DNA of 8,817 bases, taken from positions 1 to 8,817 of the forward strand of contig URTQ01000059.1 of assembly GCA_900550855.1 (NCBI GenBank), in the 5' to 3' direction. This DNA is from an uncultured Eubacteriales bacterium. Its GTDB lineage: Bacteria > Bacillota > Clostridia > Christensenellales > CAG-917. Positions 1 through 5,765 of the stretch are shown here, in pieces (within the stretch, counting starts at the first letter, position 1; each line of letters starts with the position of its first letter). Under the pieces are notes generated by a model that did not search any database, was not told the origin of the DNA, and saw only the letters and a list, made by a program, of their open reading frames with translations. A program made the translations under genes and the position numbers.

Positions 1-166
1 CGTTTGGAATAAATACGTAGAAGCAATAGCGCATTGAATCTCTTGCAAAACCATTGAAAAACACCATCGGCGAAACAAAACCTAAATACAAAAAAAGTAT
101 TAAAAACGGAAAAATTGCTTTTCCGTACTTATCAACAAAACTTGAATAACCAATGCGTTCGCGCAT
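1..166 (-). CDS. Unrecognised membrane protein, N-terminal fragment
   Basis: Reading leftwards from an ATG at 166-164, an open frame runs off the window edge and gives 55 residues. It starts MRERIGYSSFVDKYGK and is followed by a hydrophobic stretch at about residues 18-40 (FPFLILFLYLGF and onward), so one N-terminal membrane segment is likely. An SD-like AGGGGGTG lies just upstream on the minus strand, and a strong promoter lies at 196-224. I do not recognise the family. The fragment could be the first helix of a multi-spanning transporter, polymerase or glycosyltransferase, but nothing visible decides between them. Only 57 of 166 bases are G or C, much lower than the other genes here, which may point to a different origin. 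The gene is transcribed divergently from the spoVA cluster. The start is well supported; the function is unknown. Confidence 0.7.
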   Translation of the reverse strand, partial: MRERIGYSSFVDKYGKAIFPFLILFLYLGFVSPMVFFNGFARDSMRYCFYVFIPN

Positions 167-195
167 AAGCACACCCCCTTAAACGGTATGTCTGC

Positions 196-224
196 ATTTT
201 ATCCTAAAACAAACTGTTAGTCAA
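196..224 (-). promoter_or_regulatory. Housekeeping (sigma-A type) promoter for the leftward gene
   Basis: On the minus strand there is a -35 TTGACT (224-219), a 17-base spacer and a -10 TAAAAT (201-196). This is one mismatch from consensus in each hexamer, at the ideal spacing. The predicted transcript starts near 189 and gives a leader of about 23 bases carrying the AGGGGGTG ribosome site. The promoter supports the minus-strand frame at 1-166 as a real gene. Confidence 0.75.
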
Positions 225-336
225 CGTTAAAGGTGTAAATTGACACAATGTAAAGCAAAACTTGTTTGGCTGGATAAATCAATCTTTGACGGGCATAGCT
301 GATTAAAAATGCTTTGAATTGTCAAATATTGCTGAT

Positions 337-495
337 ATGGACGCATTGTTTTCAAAAAACGTGGAAGATAAAGAGGTGTTTTTCAAGAAAATGCAGAATA
401 CCGAAGGGGTTGTCGAAGGGTGTGAGGGAAACGCTGTCGGCAACGTCGGAAACAAGAATTTGAGCAATGCGGGGAAAGGCGAAGGCAATTTATGA
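337..495 (+). CDS. Possible small ORF coupled to spoVAC
   Basis: This frame encodes 52 residues, starting MDALFSKNVEDKEVFFKKMQ and ending with a Gly/Asn/Glu-rich stretch (GNAVGNVGNKN, then GKGEGNL). Its TGA stop overlaps the spoVAC ATG as ATGA, the arrangement usual for translational coupling. The frame is open further upstream to a stop at 304-306, so a TTG at 319 is another possible start. Neither start has a clear Shine-Dalgarno site. I do not recognise the product. The codons resemble those of neighbouring genes, but it could be a decayed remnant or a chance frame forming the spoVAC leader. The opposite strand also carries an open frame here, which I judge to be its shadow. Confidence 0.35.
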   Translation: MDALFSKNVEDKEVFFKKMQNTEGVVEGCEGNAVGNVGNKNLSNAGKGEGNL

Positions 496-935
496 TTGAC
501 AGAATCGAATATCAACAATATGTGAAAGAAAACGCGCCGAAATCGCCGATGGTGCGAACTTTGCTTGCGGCGTTTTTGGTTGGCGGCATAATTTGTTGTA
601 TCGGCGAGGGTATCGGCGATATTTTGCGGCTTATTTTCAAGGATATGAGCGATAAAAACGTTGCGATTTTTGAAAGTTGCATAATGATTTTTCTCGGAAG
701 TTTATTCACTGCGCTCGGACTTTACGACAAACTCGGACATTTTGCGGGTGGCGGTTCGATTATTCCCATTACGGGATTTGCAAATTCGGTGGTTTCGCCT
801 GCGATGGAATACAATCGCGAGGGCGTGTTTTTCGGCGTATGTGCAAAAATGTTCGTTATCGCAGGTCCTATCATCGTGTTCGGCGTGGTTGCGAGTTTTA
901 TCGTCGGATTAATCGGCTATTTCGTCTATATGTGA
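492..935 (+). CDS. spoVAC: Stage V sporulation protein AC (SpoVAC)
   Basis: The product is a 147-residue integral membrane protein, normal length for SpoVAC (about 150). Hydrophobic segments lie at about residues 22-46, 57-78 and 112-146. Between the last two is the family's conserved stretch SIIPITGFANSVVSPAMEY (about 89-107). In Bacillus, SpoVAC is an inner-membrane channel component for dipicolinic acid uptake in the forespore and for its release on germination; it also acts as a mechanosensitive channel. The ATG at 492 follows GAAGG (481-485) with a 6-base spacer. The gene is followed after 9 bases by spoVAD, whose SD overlaps this gene's stop. SpoVAC and SpoVAE are distant relatives, and the IPI-GF motif is visible in both. 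No convincing forespore (sigma-G) promoter could be seen upstream. Identification is very secure. Confidence 0.95.
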   Translation: MIDRIEYQQYVKENAPKSPMVRTLLAAFLVGGIICCIGEGIGDILRLIFKDMSDKNVAIFESCIMIFLGSLFTALGLYDKLGHFAGGGSIIPITGFANSVVSPAMEYNREGVFFGVCAKMFVIAGPIIVFGVVASFIVGLIGYFVYM

Positions 936-944
936 GGTTGAAAA

Positions 945-2141
945 ATGAGGACTTTTCAGTTATCTAACCCTATATATCTCAAAAGCGGATTTACAATCGT
1001 AGGTCCGAAAGAAGGCGACGGAAACTTTGCGGACAAGTTCGATATCGTGCTTAAAAACGATATTTGGTGCGAAAAATCGTACGAGAAATGCGAAAGCAAA
1101 ATGCACCGTGACGCCGTGAGCGGCGCAATCAAAAAGGCAGGATTGAAAAGAGAGGATATAGACATAATGCTCGGCGGCGATTTGCTCAACGAACTTGCCG
1201 CAACGTCGCTTGCCGCGCGCAATTTTCCGTGCGCGTTTTTGGGGCTTTACAACGCTTGTTCGACGTTCAGCGAAAGCATTATCGTCGGTTCTATGCTCAT
1301 TGACGGCGGATTTGCGAAAAATATCACTTGTTCGACGTCGAGTCACTTTGCGTCGGCGGAAAGGCAGTATCGATTTCCGCTCGAACTCGGCAATCAGCGC
1401 ACGCCCACGTCGCAATGGACGGTTACGGGTGCAGGTTGTATGGTTTTGTCGAGCGAAAAGCCGTCTATGATGAACGAAAGAGTGTACGAAAACGATATTA
1501 TCGCCATCGACGAAAATATGAATATAGACCAAAAGACGCTCGAAAAGTACAAAAAGAGCATAGAAAAACAGAAAAAAGTGATAGATAAGGAAAAATCGAA
1601 CATCGTCGAGGACAATTTCGAGAGAGAAAGCAACGATTATGCAAAGCCGAACACGCATTACGTCACCGTGACGGGCGGAACGATGGGCAAAGTCGTTGAT
1701 TTGGGAATTGACGACGAAGCGAAGATGGGTGCGGCTATGGCGCCTGCCGCTTGCGACACGATTGTTACGCACTTTGAGGAAACGGGACGTTCGCCCGACT
1801 ATTACGACGGTATTTTTACGGGGGACTTGGGCAGACACGGAAAAGAAATGCTCGAATACTTGCTTTCAAAAGAAGGAATAACCTTGCCAAAATACTATAT
1901 GGATTGCGGCGCAAGTTATTTTACGCCCGAGCAAAAGACCTTTCAAGGCGGTTCGGGTGCCGGGTGCGTCAATACGGTGTTCAATTCGTATGTCCTCAAA
2001 AAAATGCAGAGAGGCGAGTTGAAAAGGGTGCTTCTCGTTCCGACGGGCGCGCTCTTAAACAAGGATACGCCGCTTCAAAAGGAAACGATACCGGGGGTGT
2101 CGCACGCCGTGACTTTTGAAAGTCACCCGTTTTTGCAATGA
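945..2141 (+). CDS. spoVAD: Stage V sporulation protein AD (SpoVAD), with a large charged insertion
   Basis: The product is a 398-residue thiolase-fold protein. In Bacillus, SpoVAD is a peripheral inner-membrane protein that binds dipicolinic acid and is needed for its uptake into the forespore. Family landmarks appear in order: GPKEGDG (20-26), MLGGDLLNE (75-83), the cysteine motif NACST (103-107), TSSHFASAERQYRFP (131-145), TVTGAG (159-164), VDLGI (251-255), MAPAA (265-269), TGDLG (292-296), GGSGAG (335-340) and PTGALL (366-371). The usual length is about 338. The surplus of about 60 residues lies between VLSS (170) and VTVTGG (240), and is a Lys/Glu/Asp/Asn-rich, coiled-coil-like segment. 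The ATG follows GAGG with a short spacer, and the SD overlaps the spoVAC stop, so the two genes are probably translated together. Identification is very secure; the role of the insertion is unknown. Confidence 0.95.
   Translation: MRTFQLSNPIYLKSGFTIVGPKEGDGNFADKFDIVLKNDIWCEKSYEKCESKMHRDAVSGAIKKAGLKREDIDIMLGGDLLNELAATSLAARNFPCAFLGLYNACSTFSESIIVGSMLIDGGFAKNITCSTSSHFASAERQYRFPLELGNQRTPTSQWTVTGAGCMVLSSEKPSMMNERVYENDIIAIDENMNIDQKTLEKYKKSIEKQKKVIDKEKSNIVEDNFERESNDYAKPNTHYVTVTGGTMGKVVDLGIDDEAKMGAAMAPAACDTIVTHFEETGRSPDYYDGIFTGDLGRHGKEMLEYLLSKEGITLPKYYMDCGASYFTPEQKTFQGGSGAGCVNTVFNSYVLKKMQRGELKRVLLVPTGALLNKDTPLQKETIPGVSHAVTFESHPFLQ
2109..2134 (+). terminator. Stem-loop with T-run inside the end of spoVAD (possible attenuator)
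   Basis: GTGACTTT (2109-2116) and AAAGTCAC (2119-2126) are perfect 8-base inverted arms. Five T residues follow at 2130-2134 after a 3-base gap (CCG). The whole element lies within the last codons of spoVAD. The loop is only 2 bases (4 if the top pair opens), and the T-run is short and offset. It is therefore at best a partial terminator or an RNA 3'-end stabiliser separating spoVAD from spoVAE. Confidence 0.3.
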
Positions 2142-2296
2142 CCGTTCGGGCGTGAGAATCGCAAAAGAGCGGTGAATTGTTGACGAACAAATTATATAAT
2201 TTTTGCCGTTAAAAGCAGCAATGTGGTTGAAAGTGTTATAAAAATGCGTAAATTTTGTAATAGTTTTGAACAATAAACGTAAATTATGGTGACGAT
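2142..2296 (+). other. spoVAD-spoVAE spacer with palindrome and weak promoter-like elements
   Basis: This 155-base gap holds no gene and is long for a spoVA operon. A perfect 14-base A/T palindrome, AAATTATATAATTT, lies at 2189-2202 and contains a consensus TATAAT, but no good -35 sits at the right distance: TTGACG at 2180-2185 leaves only 9 bases. A second weak candidate is TTGAAA (2227-2232), 16 bases, TAAATT (2249-2254). Either could give spoVAE its own transcript. None matches a forespore-specific promoter convincingly. Confidence 0.3.
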
Positions 2297-2668
2297 ATGG
2301 AAATATTCCTCGATTATCTGAAAGTGTTTGCCGCCGGCGGTTTTGTGTGTATGTTGGGTCAAATCCTCATTAACAAAACGAAAATGTCGTCGGCGCGTAT
2401 ACTCGTGACGTATATGCTTTTGGGCGTTATACTCGAAGTGTGCGGCGCGTTCGAGCCTATGAAAGAATTTGCAGGTTCGGGCGTAACTATTCCCATTATG
2501 GGATTCGGCTCGAATCTTGCCAAAGGCGCGCTGGAAGGCGTGCAAAAAGACGGATTTTTGGGCGCGATAACGGGCGGTATGAGCGCGGTTTCGGCAGGTC
2601 TTACGACGGTTATCGTGTGCGGTTTCGTGTTCGGCTTAATATCTCGCTCTCGCTCGAAAAAAATATAA
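2297..2668 (+). CDS. spoVAE: Stage V sporulation protein AE (SpoVAE, SpoVAEb type)
   Basis: The product is a 123-residue membrane protein, near the usual length of about 116-120. Hydrophobic segments lie at about residues 6-25, 34-51 and 86-115. The signature GVTIPIMGFGSN (62-73) followed by LAKGALEGV corresponds to the IPI-GF stretch of SpoVAC, which belongs to the same superfamily. It ends in a basic tail (SRSRSKKI). It works with SpoVAC and SpoVAD in dipicolinic acid movement across the forespore inner membrane. The ATG at 2297 follows GGTGA (2288-2292) by 4 bases. It is separated from spoVAD by a 155-base spacer with a hairpin at its edge, so it may not be strictly co-transcribed. It is convergent with yunB. 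Identification is secure. Confidence 0.93.
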   Translation: MEIFLDYLKVFAAGGFVCMLGQILINKTKMSSARILVTYMLLGVILEVCGAFEPMKEFAGSGVTIPIMGFGSNLAKGALEGVQKDGFLGAITGGMSAVSAGLTTVIVCGFVFGLISRSRSKKI

Positions 2669-2777
2669 AACGAAAAAACGTTGGTGAAACGTGTCGACTG
2701 AAACGTAAAATGTTCTGAATTGCATATGAAATTAGGTTTTCGACAACGAAACGGCGTTGGAAACGTCGCTCAAAATG

Positions 2778-2796
2778 CTAAAATGCCTTATTTTAG
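2778..2796. repeat. A/T-rich inverted repeat between convergent genes
   Basis: CTAAAAT (2778-2784) and ATTTTAG (2790-2796) form a perfect 7-base stem with a 5-base loop, GCCTT, in the 154-base convergent spacer 2669-2822. It could help end transcripts from either side, but the stem has few G-C pairs and no clean T-run follows on either strand, so terminator function is only a guess. The same spacer has two imperfect copies of CGTTGG..AAACGT..CG (2679-2696 and 2755-2768). No gene is seen in it. Confidence 0.3.
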
Positions 2797-2822
2797 GGCG
2801 GTTTTCTCGGCAAAAACGGCTT

Positions 2823-3500
2823 TTAACTGTTCAAATTCAGCAAACTCGACGAGTCGTATAGATTAAGATAGGTGTCGGGAATCTCGCCGACTATGAGGTT
2901 TTCGCATACGAGAACTTCGGCTTTGACTTGTATCGTCGGCTGGTCGATAGGCGTGACTATGCTGACGTCGGCGTAAACGTCGATGTAGATTTTGTGCAAA
3001 GTTTGGTTTATGCCTGCCGACTGAAAAAAGGATACGAAATCGCAATTTGCCATACCTATCGGGGTGATTTTTATTGTTACGTCAGGTCCGAAGCCCATTA
3101 AAAGCGCAAGTCCCGTGAAAGTACCCGCCGAAATCTGTATCTCTTGCGTGCCGAGAGAGTCCAAATTTGCTTGCGCAAGGTTTGCAATCTGCCTTGCGAT
3201 TTTGTTTATTTCTGGCGAATTTGCCTTTATCATCGAGATTTTGCCGTCGTTGTCTTTGACGATGTCGAAAAGCATATCGTAAGTCAGACCGTCGCCGAGC
3301 ACGCTCGTTGCGGCGATGTTTATGGCGTTCGTAGTGACGGCTCGCATTTGCGCAACCGAACTGTCCATAACCGTCGGAACTATATTCGAGCGAAAATAAA
3401 CAGTGCAAAAGATGAAAATCGCAAGAAAAACCGCGATTGCAATCACGACTCTGAAAAGTTTGGGCTTCATCGTTTTTGAGATTTTCTCTTTGTTTTGCAC
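2823..3500 (-). CDS. yunB: Sporulation protein YunB
   Basis: The product is 225 residues with one N-terminal membrane segment (about 17-34), then a soluble domain. Family landmarks are FRSNIVPTV (36-44), ISAGTFTGLALLMGFGPDV (123-141), SAGINQTLHKIYIDV (161-175), and a late VCENLIVGEIPDTYLNL (198-214). YunB belongs to the mother-cell sporulation regulon in Bacillus subtilis; its biochemical role is not known to me. The frame opens at GTG 3500, but neither that codon nor the internal ATG at 3470 (residue 11, MKPKLFRVV) has a good Shine-Dalgarno site. The ATG start would still keep the whole membrane segment. It is divergent from rarA across 65 bases and convergent with spoVAE. The family is secure; the start is uncertain. 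Confidence 0.9.
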   Translation of the reverse strand: MQNKEKISKTMKPKLFRVVIAIAVFLAIFIFCTVYFRSNIVPTVMDSSVAQMRAVTTNAINIAATSVLGDGLTYDMLFDIVKDNDGKISMIKANSPEINKIARQIANLAQANLDSLGTQEIQISAGTFTGLALLMGFGPDVTIKITPIGMANCDFVSFFQSAGINQTLHKIYIDVYADVSIVTPIDQPTIQVKAEVLVCENLIVGEIPDTYLNLYDSSSLLNLNS

Positions 3501-3505
3501 GTTAT

Positions 3506-3531
3506 ATTCTATGTTTAATCTTTGATTATCT
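3506..3531 (-). promoter_or_regulatory. Candidate mother-cell sigma-E promoter for yunB
   Basis: On the minus strand, CATAGAAT (3513-3506) differs at one position from the sigma-E -10 consensus CATACAAT. An ATA-containing -35-like AGATAAT lies 13 bases upstream of it (ATA at 3529-3527). No sigma-A pair at acceptable spacing was found on this strand. yunB is known in Bacillus as a sporulation gene, which makes sigma-E control plausible. The predicted start falls at about 3499-3500, so the mRNA would begin at or very near the GTG; translation from the ATG at 3470 would then be more natural. Confidence 0.4.
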
Positions 3532-3559
3532 TTACAAAAGCCGCCGATGTTGATACAAT
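3531..3559 (+). promoter_or_regulatory. rarA promoter with extended -10, adjacent to the start codon
   Basis: TTTACA (3531-3536), a 17-base spacer, then TACAAT (3554-3559) preceded by TG at 3551-3552, giving an extended -10. Each hexamer has one mismatch to the sigma-A consensus. Counting 6-7 bases downstream of the -10 puts the transcription start at 3565-3566, and the rarA ATG begins at 3566. The -35 overlaps the edge of the divergent yunB promoter at 3531, so the two could interfere. Confidence 0.6.
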
Positions 3560-3565
3560 ATCGGT

Positions 3566-4858
3566 ATGGATTTATTTGACCTTCAAAACAACGAAAAAAC
3601 TATGGCACCGCTTGCCGAACGTATGCGCCCGCGCACTTTGGACGAATTTTTGGGACAAGGCAAAATCGTGGGGCAGGGTTCGCTTTTGCGCAGAGCGATT
3701 GCCGCAGACAAACTTGGCAGTTGCATTTTCTACGGACCGCCCGGGACGGGAAAAACCACGCTTGCAAACATCATTGCGGAAAATACGAACGCGGCATTCG
3801 TCAAACTGAACGCCGTCACGAGCGGCGTTGCGGACGCGAAAAAGGTTATCGACGAGGCTCGCGACCGTCTTCGTATGTACGGAAAACGTACATATTTGCT
3901 TTTGGACGAATGTCATCGCTGGAACAAGGCGCAAAGCGACAGCGTGTTGCAGGCAATCGAGCAAGGTTACATAATTTTTATAGGTTCTACGACGGAAAAT
4001 CCCTACGTTTCGATGACGAGGGCTATCGTGTCGAGATGCCGTATTTTCTCGTTTTCGAGGCTTTCGGACAAAGATATCAGGGCAGGTCTTGAAAGAGCGG
4101 TCAAGGACAAGGAAAGAGGACTCGGCAATATGAATCTCGAAGTGAGCGACGAGGCTCTTTCGCATCTTGCTTGGGCAAGCGCAGGGGATATGCGCACCGC
4201 GCTCAACGCTCTGGAACTTGCCGCGCTCACCACGCACGCGGATTCCGACGGCGTTATAAGAGTGGGAAAAGAGGAAGCCGAGCAATCCATACAGCAAAAA
4301 GCGCTCAGTATGACGGAAGATATGTATTACGATATGATTTCCGCATTCATAAAGAGTATGAGAGGAAGCGACAGCAACGCCGCGCTGTACTGGGCGGAAA
4401 GGCTCATCGAGGCGGGTTGCGATCCCATGCTCATCGGGCGCAGAATTATGATTCACGCTTGCGAGGACGTCGGTATGGCAGATCCCAACGCCATCGTCGT
4501 TGCGACGTCGTGCGTGCAGGCTTTTGAGAAAATAGGTTTGCCGGAAGGGCGCATTCCGCTTGCCGAAGGCATAATATACGTTTCGGAAGCACCGAAGTCG
4601 AACAAGGTCGTCGAGGCTCTCGGCGGCGCGGAAAACGCGGTGAAGAACATAAAGCACGAAACCGTGCCTTTGTATCTTCGCGACCCCAACTACAAGGGCA
4701 ACGATGAAAAAGTGAGCGGATACAAATATCCGCACTCGTACGGCGGCTGGGTGAAACAGCAATATCTTCCCGACGAGATTAAAGACGCAATATTCTACGA
4801 GCCGACCGAGAACGGCTTCGAAAAAGTTATAAAGGAAAGACAGTCGAAAAGAAAATAA
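3566..4858 (+). CDS. rarA: Replication-associated recombination protein A (RarA/MgsA), AAA+ ATPase
   Basis: The product is 430 residues, normal for bacterial RarA (about 420-450), a tetrameric relative of clamp-loader ATPases that acts at stalled replication forks with SSB. The N-terminus has PLAERMRPRTLDEFLGQ (15-31), then Walker A GPPGTGKTT (57-65), Walker B LLLDECHRWNKAQ (111-123), sensor 1 GSTTENP (140-146), the arginine-bearing SRCR (156-159), and sensor 2 around AGDMRTALNALE. The C-terminal region keeps the family's MRGSDSNAALYWAERLIEAG, EDVGMADP, PEGRIPLAEG and APKSN stretches. The start at 3566 matches the family N-terminus (MDLF). No Shine-Dalgarno site precedes it, and the promoter abuts it, so a leaderless mRNA is predicted. 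A 150-base gap separates it from the next gene. Identification is very secure. Confidence 0.96.
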   Translation: MDLFDLQNNEKTMAPLAERMRPRTLDEFLGQGKIVGQGSLLRRAIAADKLGSCIFYGPPGTGKTTLANIIAENTNAAFVKLNAVTSGVADAKKVIDEARDRLRMYGKRTYLLLDECHRWNKAQSDSVLQAIEQGYIIFIGSTTENPYVSMTRAIVSRCRIFSFSRLSDKDIRAGLERAVKDKERGLGNMNLEVSDEALSHLAWASAGDMRTALNALELAALTTHADSDGVIRVGKEEAEQSIQQKALSMTEDMYYDMISAFIKSMRGSDSNAALYWAERLIEAGCDPMLIGRRIMIHACEDVGMADPNAIVVATSCVQAFEKIGLPEGRIPLAEGIIYVSEAPKSNKVVEALGGAENAVKNIKHETVPLYLRDPNYKGNDEKVSGYKYPHSYGGWVKQQYLPDEIKDAIFYEPTENGFEKVIKERQSKRK

Positions 4859-5008
4859 CGCAAAACGAGCGATATAACGCAAAAACAAGCGGAATATTGC
4901 AAAGCGAAAGAAGCGCAAAAAAAACGGAATGGCGGAATCGCTATATTGCGAAAAAACGTAAAAATTTCGCATAAAAACGCTTGATTTTCTTTTGACGAAA
5001 GGAAAGAT
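4859..5008 (+). other. Purine-rich spacer with hairpin before the ABC operon
   Basis: No gene is visible here. The top strand is A-rich and repeats short GCAAAA/GCGAAA/GCGGAAT words. GCGAAA (4948-4953) and TTTCGC (4965-4970) can pair as a 6-base stem. A weak promoter-like arrangement (TTGCGA at 4947-4952, 17 bases, GCATAA at 4970-4975) overlaps that stem. I see no G-C-rich terminator for rarA, so readthrough into the ABC genes is possible. Confidence 0.3.
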
Positions 5009-5758
5009 ATGTTACAAATCGAAAATTTGACTAAAACTTATACGGGCAATCAAAAACCGTCCGTCGAAAATCTTTCTCTCACCGTCAACGACGGCGAGAT
5101 TTTCGGCTTTATAGGTCCGAACGGCGCAGGTAAATCCACGACGATAAAGAGCATTACGGGCATTATATCCTTCGAGGAAGGAAGGGTGCTTATCGACGGT
5201 ATAGACCTCAAATCTTCGCCGCTCGAAGCGAAAAAGCATATCGGCTACGTCAGCGACGACCACGTTATGTACGAGGGCTTGACGGGCGTTGAGTATATAA
5301 ACTTTATTTGCGACGTTTTCGACGTGCCGACCACGCAAAGACAGGAAAGATTGGCAAAATATAGCGCGCTTTTCTCTCTCGAAGACGCGGTTAAGAAGCA
5401 GATTTCCACTTATTCGCACGGAATGAAGCAAAAACTCAACATAATCGGCGCGCTCATTCACGAGCCGAAACTTTGGATTCTCGACGAGCCTATGACGGGT
5501 CTCGACCCTCGCTCTGCATACAACTTGAAGCAACTTATGCGCGAGCACGCCGACAAAGGCAACAGCGTGTTTTTCTCGTCGCACGTTCTCGAAGTCGTGG
5601 AAAAAGTGTGCGACAGAGTCGGTATTATCGAGGACGGACACCTCATTGCAACTTGCCGTATCGACGAGTTGAAAGAGAAGAATAAGGACAAATCTCTCGA
5701 AGAACTGTTCCTCAAACTCACGGACACAACGCCCGTATTCGAACAAACGGCGGAATGA
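5009..5758 (+). CDS. ABC transporter ATP-binding protein
   Basis: The product is 249 residues, one complete nucleotide-binding domain. Visible motifs are Walker A GPNGAGKST (36-44), a signature of the form YSHGMKQK (135-142, in place of LSGGQ), Walker B LWILDEP (155-161) followed by the D-loop region TGLDP, and the switch histidine in SSH (190-192). The Q-loop position reads YVSDDHVMYEGLTG (80-93), with acidic residues in place of Gln, as in many ATPases of drug- and bacteriocin-export (BcrA/EcsA-like) systems. It acts on the cytoplasmic face with the permease encoded 7 bases downstream. The ATG is preceded by AAAGGAAAG, a good ribosome site. The substrate cannot be told from sequence. The class is secure. 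Confidence 0.93.
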   Translation: MLQIENLTKTYTGNQKPSVENLSLTVNDGEIFGFIGPNGAGKSTTIKSITGIISFEEGRVLIDGIDLKSSPLEAKKHIGYVSDDHVMYEGLTGVEYINFICDVFDVPTTQRQERLAKYSALFSLEDAVKKQISTYSHGMKQKLNIIGALIHEPKLWILDEPMTGLDPRSAYNLKQLMREHADKGNSVFFSSHVLEVVEKVCDRVGIIEDGHLIATCRIDELKEKNKDKSLEELFLKLTDTTPVFEQTAE

Positions 5759-5765
5759 GGCTTGT

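Noticed and set aside
240..268. TTGACA at 240-245 as a spoVA-directed promoter
   Set aside because: The hexamer 17 bases downstream is TGTTTG, a poor -10, and spoVA genes are normally driven by sigma-G rather than sigma-A.
303..518. 71-residue minus-strand frame before spoVAC
   Set aside because: It overlaps the spoVAC start, is Pro/Ser/Phe-rich, and has no SD or terminator context. The plus-strand frame ending in ATGA is the better candidate.
960..1838. 292-residue open frame on the minus strand
   Set aside because: It lies opposite spoVAD, is extremely Arg/Phe/His-rich, and has no SD or domain. It is a shadow frame.
3572..4972. 466-residue open frame on the minus strand
   Set aside because: It lies opposite rarA, which has full family motifs. 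The translation is Arg/Phe/Val-rich with no recognisable domain, as expected for the reverse strand of a gene with this codon bias.
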